The notes below the pieces were generated by a model that did not search any database, was not told the origin of the DNA, and saw nothing but the letters and a program-made list of their open reading frames with translations. Of a stretch of DNA of 64,000 bases, positions 18,080 through 27,100 are shown piece after piece. This DNA is from Catellatospora tritici. Lineage in GTDB: Bacteria; Actinomycetota; Actinomycetes; Mycobacteriales; Micromonosporaceae. The translations under genes and the position numbers were made by a program. The stretch is from NCBI RefSeq assembly GCF_019083965.1, contig NZ_JAHRCY010000006.1, positions 186,001-250,000 of the forward strand, given 5' to 3'. Within the stretch, counting starts at the first letter, position 1. The number at the start of each line of letters is the position of its first letter.

Positions 18080-19395
18080 GCATCCGCTTCGACAGTGTCC
18101 GCTTCGGCTACGGCACCAACGGCTTCGCCAACCACCGCCTCGACGACGCCCTCGCGATCATCGCCGAACTCGGCTACCAGGGCGTGGCGCTGACGCTGGA
18201 CCACGGCCACCTCGACCCGTACGCCCCCGACCTGCGCGCCCAGGTCGACCGGACCGCGCACCGGCTGGCCGAGCTGGGCCTGACCGTCGTCATCGAGACC
18301 GGCGCCCGCTACCTGCTCGACCCCCGGCGCAAGCACAGCCCCACTTTCCTGCACGACGACCCGGCCCCCCGGATCGACTTCCTGAAGCGGGCCGTCGACA
18401 TCGCCGCCGACCTCGGCGCCCAGGCGATGTCCTGCTGGTCGGGCGTGCGCCCCGCGCACGTCCCCGAGGCCGTGGCCTGGGACCGGCTGGCCGACGGCTG
18501 CGCCCAGGTCCTCGCCTACGCCGGGCAGCGGCAGGTCGTAGTCGGGTTCGAGCCCGAACCGGGCATGCTCGTCGACACCCTGGCCACCTGGCGCGAGCTG
18601 CGCGACCGGGTCGGCGACGGGCTCGGGCTGACCCTCGACATCGGCCACTGCCGGGCCAACGAGCCCGCCGACGTGCCCGAGTGCGTCCGGCAGGCCGGAC
18701 CGCACCTGGTCAACGTGCAGATCGACGACATGGTCCGGGGCGTGCACGAGCACCTGGAGTTCGGCGAGGGTGAGATCGACTTCCCGCCGGTGCTGCGGGC
18801 CCTGGCCGACACCGGCTACGGCGGGCTCGTCGCGGTCGAGCTGGCCCGGCACTCGCACGCCGCCCCTGACGTCGCCGCCCGGTCGATCACGTTCCTACGC
18901 GCGGCGCAGTGGCTTGGCGACGCGCTGGCCAGGGTGCGCCGTGACCCGGCCGCACTGGCCGTGCTGCTGCCCGCCACCCGCCGCCACGTCGGCGGCGACG
19001 GCGCCGAGGACGCCCGGATCCGGTTGCTGCAGGCCACCCTGCTCTCGCCCGAGCAGGCCATGGACCTGTACCGCTACGGCGACAACGACGAGAAGCGGGC
19101 CGTGCTGCGCGCCTGGCCTTCGGCCGAGCTGCTGCGCGACGCGCTGCGCAGCAACGACACCCGGCTGGTCGCCGCCGCGCTCGGCCAGGGCGCGCAGCTG
19201 CTCACCGACGCCGAGTGGCGTCAGGCCGTGCTGAAGAGCGTCTTCATGGGCCTGCCGCTGGCGCAGGTGCACGACCTCGACCGCCGGGCCGACGCCGAGC
19301 TCGGCCGGATGCTCGACGGCCTGCGGCGCGAGCGCGAAGCCGCCGGCCGGACCATGCCCGCCGACGCCGTACGCCTGCTGGAAAGGCTGCTGTGA
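18076..19395 (+). CDS. TIM-barrel sugar-phosphate isomerase/epimerase-like protein fused to an EboA domain
   Basis: 439 residues. The N-terminal 280 residues form an AP-endonuclease-2-type TIM barrel ('YGTNGFANHRLDDALAII', 'VGFEPEPGMLV', 'LTLDIGHCRANE', 'HEHLEFGEGEIDFPPVL'), with the His/Glu/Asp residues that bind metal in xylose-isomerase-like enzymes. From about residue 310 the sequence switches to an EboA-type helical domain ('PEQAMDLYRYGDNDEKRAVLRAWP', 'WRQAVLKSVFMGLPLAQVHDLDRRAD'). EboA is usually a separate protein of unknown role. The ATG overlaps the UbiA stop by four bases. The fusion suggests that EboA acts directly with the isomerase-like enzyme. Confidence 0.82.
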   Translation: MSIRFDSVRFGYGTNGFANHRLDDALAIIAELGYQGVALTLDHGHLDPYAPDLRAQVDRTAHRLAELGLTVVIETGARYLLDPRRKHSPTFLHDDPAPRIDFLKRAVDIAADLGAQAMSCWSGVRPAHVPEAVAWDRLADGCAQVLAYAGQRQVVVGFEPEPGMLVDTLATWRELRDRVGDGLGLTLDIGHCRANEPADVPECVRQAGPHLVNVQIDDMVRGVHEHLEFGEGEIDFPPVLRALADTGYGGLVAVELARHSHAAPDVAARSITFLRAAQWLGDALARVRRDPAALAVLLPATRRHVGGDGAEDARIRLLQATLLSPEQAMDLYRYGDNDEKRAVLRAWPSAELLRDALRSNDTRLVAAALGQGAQLLTDAEWRQAVLKSVFMGLPLAQVHDLDRRADAELGRMLDGLRREREAAGRTMPADAVRLLERLL

Positions 19396-20243
19396 TGCGC
19401 ATCTTCGACCCGCACATCCACATGACCTCACGCACCACCGACGACTACGCGGCGATGGCCGCGGCGGGCGTGCTCGCCCTGGTCGAGCCCGCGTTCTGGC
19501 TGGGCCAGCCGCGCACCAACCCGGGCTCGTTCACCGACTACTTCGACGCGCTGCTGGGCTGGGAGCCGTTCCGGGCGAGCCAGTTCGGCATCCGGCACCA
19601 CTGCACCATCGCGCTGAACCCGAAGGAGGCCAACGACCCGCGCTGCCGCGAGGTGCTGCCGCTGCTGCCGCGCTACCTGGCCAAGGACCGGGTCGTCGCG
19701 GTCGGCGAGATCGGGTACGACTCGATGACCGCCGACGAGGACGAGGTCTTCGCCGCCCAGCTGGCCATGGCGCTGGAGGCCGACCTGCCCGCGCTGGTGC
19801 ACACCCCGCACCGGGACAAGCTCGTCGGCACCCGGCGCAGCATCGACGTCGTCAAGGAGTCCGGCATCGAACCCGGCCGGGTGGTGCTGGACCACCTCAA
19901 CGAGCTGACCGTCGCCGAGGTGGCCGCCTCCGGCTGCTGGATGGGCTTCTCCATCTACCCCGACACCAAGATGTCGCCGGACCGCATGGTCGCCATCCTG
20001 CGCGAGCACGGCCTGGAGCGGATGCTGGTCAACTCGGCCGCCGACTGGGGCAAGTCCGATCCGCTGCTGACGCTGCGCACCGGCGAGGCGATGCTGGCGG
20101 CGGGGTTCAGCGACGACGACGTGGACCGGGTGCTGTGGCGCAACCCGGTCGAGTTCTACGGGCAGTCCAAGCGGCTGGACCTCGACGGGCTCACCGACGG
20201 GGCGACGTACGCGGGCAACTCGATCCTTCGCGGGGGGTCGTGA
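19395..20243 (+). CDS. eboB: TatD-family metal-dependent hydrolase (EboB-type)
   Basis: 282 residues. It opens with 'MRIFDPHIHMTSRT', the His-x-His metal site of amidohydrolase/TatD proteins, and continues with 'VGEIGYDSMT' and 'PALVHTPHRDK'. The usual later Asp is in 'NSAADWGKSDP'. EboB proteins are described as TatD-like, with unknown substrate. The start overlaps the previous stop by one base; a frame extending further upstream merely reads through the EboA region. Cytosolic, no signal peptide. Confidence 0.88.
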   Translation: MRIFDPHIHMTSRTTDDYAAMAAAGVLALVEPAFWLGQPRTNPGSFTDYFDALLGWEPFRASQFGIRHHCTIALNPKEANDPRCREVLPLLPRYLAKDRVVAVGEIGYDSMTADEDEVFAAQLAMALEADLPALVHTPHRDKLVGTRRSIDVVKESGIEPGRVVLDHLNELTVAEVAASGCWMGFSIYPDTKMSPDRMVAILREHGLERMLVNSAADWGKSDPLLTLRTGEAMLAAGFSDDDVDRVLWRNPVEFYGQSKRLDLDGLTDGATYAGNSILRGGS

Positions 20244-21361
20244 TGCGGCTGCGCAGAGCCGACGGCTCGACCGTGCACCTGGCGTACTGCACGAACGTGC
20301 ATCCGGCCGACGACCTGCCCGGGGTGCTGGCGCAGCTGGACCGCTTCGCGGTCCCGGTACGCGAGCACCTCGGCGCCGACCTGCTGGGGCTGGGCCTGTG
20401 GCTGGCCGCACCGGTGGCCGCCGCGCTCGCCGCCGACGTGGCGCTGCGGCGCAAGGTGCGCGCCGAACTGGCCGCGCGCGGGCTGGAGACGGTGACCCTC
20501 AACGGCTTCCCGTACCAGGCGTTCCACGCGCCGGTGGTCAAGCACGACGTCTACCATCCGGACTGGACCGATCCGCGCCGTCTGCGCTACACCCAGGATC
20601 TCGCGATCGTGCTGGCCGACCTGCTGCCCGACGACGCGGCGCGCGGCTCGATCTCGACGCTGCCGCTGGCCTGGCGCGAGCCGTGGGACCGGCCCCGCTG
20701 GCAGGCCGCGCGGGCGCAGCTGCGGGCGCTCGGGCAGGCCCTGGCGGCGAGTGAGCGCGAGATCCGGGTGGCGCTGGAGCCCGAGCCGGGCTGCGTGGTG
20801 GAGAACATCGACCAGGCCGTGGCGGCGCTGTCGGGGGTCGGCAGCGACCGCATCGGCATCTGCGTCGACCTGGCCCACCTCGCCTGCGCCTGGGAGGACC
20901 CGCGCGACGCGGTGGCCAAGCTCGAAGCGGCCGGGGTGCCCGTGGTGAAGGTGCAGGTGTCGGCGGCCCTGGAGGTCGACGACCCGCAGAACGCGGCCGA
21001 GGTGCTCGCGACGTACGCCGAACCCCGGTTCCTGCACCAGACCCGCAGCGCGGGCGGGGCCGTCTTCGACGACCTGCCGCAGGCGCTGGCCTCCTCGGCG
21101 GTCGGCCCGTGGCGGGTGCACTTCCACGCGCCGCTGCACGCCGCCCCGCCCGCCCCGCTGGCCGCGAGCACACCGGTGCTCACCGAGGGGCTGGCGGCGC
21201 TGCTGGCGGGCAGCTCGTGCGACCACTTCGAGGTGGAGACGTACACCTGGGAGGTGCTGCCGAAGGCGGCCCGCCCGACCGACGACGCCGGACTCGCCGC
21301 GGGCATCGCCGCCGAGCTCGCGTTCGCCCGTGCCCAGATGTCGACCTGTGGGGTGAACTGA
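20243..21361 (+). CDS. eboE: EboE-type TIM-barrel protein
   Basis: 372 residues. Features of the EboE family: 'LAYCTNVHPADDLPGVLAQLDRF' at the N-terminus, 'TLNGFPYQAFHAPVVKHDVYHPDWTDPRRLRYTQDLA', 'VALEPEPGCVVENIDQ', 'CVDLAHLACAWED' and the C-terminal 'FEVETYTWEVLP'. It is probably a metal-dependent isomerase or epimerase fold like the first barrel, with no known reaction. It overlaps the previous stop by one base and ends one base before the next ATG, so it is co-translated. Confidence 0.88.
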   Translation: MRLRRADGSTVHLAYCTNVHPADDLPGVLAQLDRFAVPVREHLGADLLGLGLWLAAPVAAALAADVALRRKVRAELAARGLETVTLNGFPYQAFHAPVVKHDVYHPDWTDPRRLRYTQDLAIVLADLLPDDAARGSISTLPLAWREPWDRPRWQAARAQLRALGQALAASEREIRVALEPEPGCVVENIDQAVAALSGVGSDRIGICVDLAHLACAWEDPRDAVAKLEAAGVPVVKVQVSAALEVDDPQNAAEVLATYAEPRFLHQTRSAGGAVFDDLPQALASSAVGPWRVHFHAPLHAAPPAPLAASTPVLTEGLAALLAGSSCDHFEVETYTWEVLPKAARPTDDAGLAAGIAAELAFARAQMSTCGVN

Positions 21362-21362
21362 G

Positions 21363-22739
21363 ATGGACCGTCCCGTGGTGGTGCTCGACGTGGTCGGGCT
21401 CAGCCCGCGCCTGCTGGCGCACATGCCCCGGCTGCGCGCGGCGTTCGCGACGGGCTTCACCGCCCGGCTCGACCCGGTGCTGCCCGCCGTGACCTGCAGC
21501 GTCCAGGCCAGTTTCATCACCGGGCTGGCCCCGACCGACCACGGCATCGTCGGCAACGGCTGGTACTTCCGCGACCTCGGCGACGTGCTGCTGTGGCGCC
21601 AGCACCACGCGCTGGTCCAGGGCGAGCGGGTGTGGGACGCGATCCGGCGCGAGCGCCCCGGCTACACCGTGGCCAACATCTGCTGGTGGTACGCCATGGG
21701 CGCCGACGTGGACTGGACCATCACGCCCCGGCCGATCTACCGCGCCGACGGTCGCAAGGACCCCGACTGCTACACCGTCCCCGCTGAGCTGCACGACGAG
21801 CTGCCGGAGTTCCCGCTGTTCAGCTACTGGGGGCCGGGGGCGGGGATCGCGTCGTCGGCGTGGATCGCGGCGGCGGCCGTACACGTCATGCAGACCCGCA
21901 GCCCCGACCTGACCCTGGTCTACCTCCCCCACCTCGACTACGACCTGCAGCGCTTCGGCCCGTCCGGGCCGCAGGCGGCCAAGGCCGCCGCCGAGCTGGA
22001 CGAGGTGCTCGGCCCGCTGCTGGACGCGGCGGCCGCCCGGGGCGCCGCGATCGTGGCCCTGTCCGAGTACGCCATCACCGACGTCTCGCGCCCGGTGCAC
22101 GTAAACCGCGCTCTGCGCGAGGCAGGCCTGCTGAAGGTGCACACCCAGGACGGCATGGAGTACCTCGACCCCTGGACCTGCCGTGCCTTCGCCGTCGCCG
22201 ACCACCAGCTCGCCCACGTGTACGTCCGGGACCCCGCCGACGCCGCCGAGGTCGCCAAGCTCTGCGCCGGGCTGCCCGGCGTGGCGCAGGTGCTCGACGA
22301 GGCGGGCAAGGCCGAGCACGGGCTGGCCCACGAGCGCAGTGGTGAGCTGGTGCTGCTGGCCGAACCGGACGCCTGGTTCACGTACTACTACTGGCTCGAC
22401 GACGCCCGCGCCCCCGACTTCGCCACCCACGTCGAGATCCATCGCAAGCCCGGCTACGACCCCGCCGAGCTGTTCTTCGACCCGGCCAACCCGGGCGCGG
22501 CCAAGGCCCGTGCCGCCAAGGCGCTGGTACGCAAGAAGCTCGGCTTCCGCTACCGCATGAACGTCATCGGCCTCGACGCCGGAGCGCACGCGGTGCGCGG
22601 CTCACACGGCCTGCTGCCACCGTCCGACCAGGACGCGCCGCTGCTGCTGTGCTCCGAGCCCGCCGGGGCGGTCGACCGCATCGCCGCGACCGAGGTCAAG
22701 GCGCTGCTGCTACGGCTGGCGGGGGTGATGGAGTCATGA
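21363..22739 (+). CDS. nucleotide pyrophosphatase/phosphodiesterase (EboF-like, alkaline phosphatase superfamily)
   Basis: 458 residues. 'VVLDVVGLSPRLL' and 'PAVTCSVQASFITGLAPTDHGIVGNGWYFR' place the catalytic Thr in the P-A-V-T-x-S loop of NPP-type phosphodiesterases. 'YLPHLDYDLQRFGP' and 'HGLLPP' supply further metal ligands (D-x-x-x-H, H). Typical actions are removal of phosphate or nucleotide groups from small esters. In Ebo clusters this class is EboF. It may dephosphorylate an intermediate before or after prenylation. Confidence 0.85.
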   Translation: MDRPVVVLDVVGLSPRLLAHMPRLRAAFATGFTARLDPVLPAVTCSVQASFITGLAPTDHGIVGNGWYFRDLGDVLLWRQHHALVQGERVWDAIRRERPGYTVANICWWYAMGADVDWTITPRPIYRADGRKDPDCYTVPAELHDELPEFPLFSYWGPGAGIASSAWIAAAAVHVMQTRSPDLTLVYLPHLDYDLQRFGPSGPQAAKAAAELDEVLGPLLDAAAARGAAIVALSEYAITDVSRPVHVNRALREAGLLKVHTQDGMEYLDPWTCRAFAVADHQLAHVYVRDPADAAEVAKLCAGLPGVAQVLDEAGKAEHGLAHERSGELVLLAEPDAWFTYYYWLDDARAPDFATHVEIHRKPGYDPAELFFDPANPGAAKARAAKALVRKKLGFRYRMNVIGLDAGAHAVRGSHGLLPPSDQDAPLLLCSEPAGAVDRIAATEVKALLLRLAGVMES

Positions 22740-24064
22740 CGCTGGCCCCGGCCGTGCCGACGCTGCCCGCACGGGTGGACGCGGCGCTGGCCCGGTTCCT
22801 CACCGCCCGCGCGGTGTTCGGCCGCGACGACGACCTGCGCGACCTGCTCGCCACCACCCGCCGATTCGTGCTGCACGGCGGCAAACGCCTACGCCCGGCC
22901 CTGTGCTACTGGGCCTGGCACGGCACCGGCGGCGCGAGCGGATCGGCGCGCGGTGCGGGCATGGACGTCCCGGGACCGGGCGGATTCGACGCCGCGGCTG
23001 TACTGGCGGGCCTGGCCGAGCCGGGTCGGCTCGGCGCGGAGTCGGGCACCGGTGCCTCGGGCGAGGACGAGCAGGCCGTGGTCGCCGGGGCGGCGCTGGA
23101 GCTGTTCCACTGCTTCGCGCTGATCCACGACGACATCATCGACGCCAGCAGTTTCCGCCGCGGCCGCCCGTCGCTGCACGAGGAGTTCGCGCAGCGGCAC
23201 GCCGGGCGCGGCTGGGGCGGTGACGCGGCGGCGTTCGGGCGGGGTGCGGCCATGCTCTGCGGCGACCTGTGCGCGATGTGGGCCGAGGAGCTGCTGGCGG
23301 CCTGCGGTGCCCCGGCCGATCGGCTGCGCGCGGCCCAGTCGCTGTTCGCGCTGATGCGCGCCGAGGCGATGGCGGGGGAGTACCTGGACCTGCTCGGCAC
23401 CGCCACCGGCCACCGCCCACCGGCCGAACCCGGCCCAACCACCGCCGGGCCACGGTCCGCCGCTCAAGTTGCCGGGCAATCGGGGGAATCAGCGCCCCGC
23501 ATTCCCCCGATTGCCCGGCAACTTGAAGCGGGCTGTGGGGCGTGGGAGGGCGGGCCGGACGGGCGGCGGATTTTGCGGGTGGTGCGGCTGAAGACGGCGC
23601 GCTACTCGATCGTGCGGCCGCTGCAGATCGGGGCGGTCCTCGCGGGGGCGGGGGAGCCGGACCTGGTGGCGTGCGCCGCGTTCGGGGAGCCGCTGGGGCG
23701 GGCGTTTCAGCTGCGTGACGACGTGTTGGGGGTGTTCGGTGAGCCCGCCGAGACGGGCAAGTCGGTGTTGGACGATCTGCGGCAGGCCAAGCCCACGATG
23801 CTGCTGGCCGAGGCATGGGCACGGGCGGTGGGGGCCGACCGGGAGGTGCTGCGTACGCATGTGGGGGAGCCGGAGCTGGATGAGGCGGGGGCGGCCCGGG
23901 TGCGGGAGGTGATGACGGGGTGCGGGGCGTTGGCGGCGGTGGAGCGGCGGATTGGCTCGGCGCACCGACGGGCCCGGTACGCGTTGGCGGCGTGGGAGTT
24001 GACGGAACAGGCACGGCGGGAGCTGTCGGGGCTGGCGGACGCCGCGGTACACCGATCCCGTTGA
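22736..24064 (+). CDS. polyprenyl synthetase with an in-frame palindromic-element insertion
   Basis: 442 residues, about 90 longer than usual. This trans-isoprenyl diphosphate synthase condenses isopentenyl diphosphate onto an allylic primer. The first Asp-rich motif is 'LIHDDIIDASSFRRGRP', 'HGGKRLRPAL' binds diphosphate, and the second Asp-rich motif is 'FQLRDDVLGVFG'. Extra sequence lies before the first motif, and a larger block lies between 'GEYLDLLGTATG' and 'VVRLKTARYSIVRPL'. The latter contains 21 codons made entirely of a subfamily B palindrome (23464-23526). The loop is surface-exposed in the family, so function may survive. The ATGA overlap with the preceding gene suggests it feeds the UbiA enzyme. 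Confidence 0.9.
   Translation: MTLAPAVPTLPARVDAALARFLTARAVFGRDDDLRDLLATTRRFVLHGGKRLRPALCYWAWHGTGGASGSARGAGMDVPGPGGFDAAAVLAGLAEPGRLGAESGTGASGEDEQAVVAGAALELFHCFALIHDDIIDASSFRRGRPSLHEEFAQRHAGRGWGGDAAAFGRGAAMLCGDLCAMWAEELLAACGAPADRLRAAQSLFALMRAEAMAGEYLDLLGTATGHRPPAEPGPTTAGPRSAAQVAGQSGESAPRIPPIARQLEAGCGAWEGGPDGRRILRVVRLKTARYSIVRPLQIGAVLAGAGEPDLVACAAFGEPLGRAFQLRDDVLGVFGEPAETGKSVLDDLRQAKPTMLLAEAWARAVGADREVLRTHVGEPELDEAGAARVREVMTGCGALAAVERRIGSAHRRARYALAAWELTEQARRELSGLADAAVHRSR
23464..23526. repeat. palindromic element, subfamily B, copy 1 (inside a coding sequence)
   Basis: Perfect 26-bp arms (23464-23489, 23501-23526; start TCAAGTTGCCGGGCAATCGG) around an 11-base loop, 63 bp in all. The length is a multiple of three and no stop is introduced. 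It encodes VAGQSGESAPRIPPIARQLE within the polyprenyl synthetase. Confidence 0.95.
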
Positions 24065-24113
24065 TAGGCCGAAATTTCACGGTGTTTCAAGTTACTTCCG
24101 ATCACGACTGTAG

Positions 24114-24130
24114 ATCCTATAGGATATTTC
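24114..24130 (+). promoter_or_regulatory. ATCCTATAGGAT operator/promoter of the secreted-enzyme genes
   Basis: A perfect 12-bp palindrome (24114-24125) followed by ATTTC. TAGGAT (24120-24125) is a good -10 box, so a repressor bound here would block polymerase. The same site precedes the sugar importer. The GH95 start lies 66 bases downstream of the predicted transcription start. Confidence 0.75.
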
Positions 24131-24195
24131 ATAGATGTGATTCCGGAAACACAGCTGACACCCTCACCCGATCCCGTCCCCGGGAGGTCCAGCTC

Positions 24196-27100
24196 ATGCG
24201 CCCACGCACCGCCGCGCGTCTGGCCGCGGCAGCCGTGCTGGCTGCGGGCCTGCTCACCGCGGTCCCGGCCAGCCCGGCCGCCGCCTCGCCCACCGACGCC
24301 GCCTTCAACTCCGGCACCGGCGCCCTGAACGTCGACTATGCCGGTTACCTGTCCAAGCACGACCTCGTCTACAACAAGCCCAACACCAACCCGCTCTACG
24401 GCCTGACCGTCGGCAACGGCCGCACCGGTGCCATGGCCTGGTCGGCCAACGGCCTGACCATGCAGGTCTCCGGCGTCGACCTGTCGCAGCAGTCGGCGTT
24501 CGCGGCGGGCAACCTGAACTTCAACACCAGCCCGTCGCTCGACTCCGGCTACACCACCTACCAGCAGCGCCTGTCGCTCTACGACGGCACGCTGACCACG
24601 AAGTACGACGGCAACCGCACCGTCACCGTGCTGGGGGCGCCCAACTCCGAGGTGATGGGCATCCACGTCGACGACTCGCGCGGCGGCGTCTCCAGCGCCA
24701 CGCTCGAACTGAGCCTGTGGGACCCGAACGGGGTCTCCAACAGCGCCGACGTGCCCAACCTGACCACCTGGCGCACGGTGCAGACCGGCTCGGACACCAG
24801 CGCCGCCTGGTTCAGCCGGGGTCAGGCCGACCCGAACAACTTCGGCTACACCTTCGCCGCCACGGTCGAGGGGGCGTCGTACTCGACATCGGTGGTCAAC
24901 GGCACCCGGGTGCGGCTGAGCATCACCCCCAGCAGCAGCTACACCGTCTGGTTCACCGCCGCCAGCCGGATCAACTCGCCCAACCTCGACTCGGTCGCCC
25001 AGGCCAAGAACCAGCTGGCCTCGGTCAAGTCGACCGGCTACGGCACGACGCTCACCAACTACAAGAACTTCTGGCACTCGTTCTGGCAGAAGTCGTTCGT
25101 GCAGTACTCGAACTCCGCCGGCGACGCCGACTACCTGGAGAACGTGTACTACCTGGCCACGTACATGATCGCGGCGGGCGGGTACGGCAACTACCCGTAC
25201 CACTTCATCAACGGCGTGTTCCGGGCCACCGGCGACCAGACGAAGTGGAGCAACGGCTACTGGTACTGGAACCAGCGCGACGTCTACAACTCGTTCTTCG
25301 CCGGCAACCACGCCGACCTGATGGCCGGGTTCAACCGGCTCTACAGCAGGAACTTCAACGCGCTGAAGGCGTACACGCAGACGCGCTACGGCACCGACTC
25401 GCTCTGGGTGCCCGAGACGATGGGCTGGGACGGCAACGCCCGCGGCACCGTCGGCAGCGACTACGTCAACGACATCTACTCCACCGGCACCGAGGCCGCG
25501 TACAACATGTACCTGCAGTACAAGTACACCAACGACCTCACCTACCTGCGTGACGTCGCGTACCCGTACATGCGGGAGGCGCTGCGGTTCTACCAGAACC
25601 GGTTCCAGCTCAGCGGCGGCAAGTACCAGATGCCGACGTCGAACGCGCACGAGACCTACTGGGACGTGCACAACGCGATCACCGACCTGGCCGCGGTGCG
25701 GCTGCTGGCGCCGCTGACCATCCAGGTCAGCACCCAGCTCGGGCTGGACTCGGGGCTGCGCGCGGGCTGGCAGAACCTGGTCGACAACCTGTGGCCGTAC
25801 CAGGTGAGCAACAACGCCTGGCTGCCGCACGACCCGCCGACGGCGCAGCAGCGCAACGGCGAGAACGTGTCGGCTGAGCTGATCTGGCCCTACGACCGCA
25901 CCGGCATCGGTGCCGCCGACTACAACACCGCGCTGAACACGTGGAACGTGCGGCCCAACCCGTACAGCAACGTGTGGGCCAACGACCACGCGCAGGCGGC
26001 CCGGCTGGGCCTGGGCGACCAGGTGCTCAGCGGCATGCGCCTGATGCTGCAGCGCTACCAGAACTACCCCAACGGCATGACCAACAACACCAACGGGGTC
26101 TTCGAATACCTGGGCATCCACCTGGTGGCGATGAACGAGTCGCTGCTGCAGAGCTACAACGGCAAGATCCGGGTGTTCCCGGCGGTGCCGACCGACTCCT
26201 CGATGGTCACCAAGTTCACGCTGCTGGCCCAGGACGGCTTCCTGGTCAGCTCGGAGCGCGAGGCCGGTGACATCAAGTACGTCGGCCTGAAGAGCCAGTT
26301 CGGCAAGGACGCGCGGGTGGTCAACCCGTGGGGCACCCAGCAGGTCCGGGTGCGCCGCACCTCCGACAACGCGATCATCACCACGTCCGCGGCCGCCGAG
26401 GTCACCTTCAGCACTGCCGCCAACACGGTGTACGTGCTGGAGCGCACCGCCAAGCCGCTGACCGACTACAGTGCCACCACGCTCACCGGCAGCCCCAACA
26501 ACGACGTCAAGTCGCTGCGCAACACCGCCTCGACGCTGGGCATTCCCGGCGGCGCGGCCGGTGGGCTGGTCAACGACACGGTACTGACCTACGACGCGGG
26601 CTGGTTCCAGACCACGAACCGGGGCTACGGCGACTACAACGACGACACCCACCACACGACCACGGTCAACGCGGCGGCGTCGTACACGTTCACCGGCACC
26701 GGGATCGAGTACCTGTCCGAGCGGTTCAGCGACATGGGCAACGTCGACGTGTACCTGGACAACGTGTTCCAGGCCAACGTCAACCTGAACGTCAGCGGTG
26801 CCCGCCAGGTGCAGCAGGTGGTCTGGTCCAAGACCGGCCTGACCAACGGGCAGCACACCATCCGCATCGTGAACAAGGCCACCTCGGTGGCGATCGTGGA
26901 CGCGCTGCGGGTCACCACCGGCGGCACGCCGCCGGGCACCACGTACGTCGGCCTGAAAGCACAGGCCAACGGGCAGTGGGTGTCCGCGCCCAACGCCACC
27001 ACCGCGCTCATCGCCAACAAGACCACGGTCGGCACCACCGAGCAGTTCGAGGTGGTCGACCGGGGCGGCGGTTCGGTCTGGCTGCGCGCACGCGCCAACG

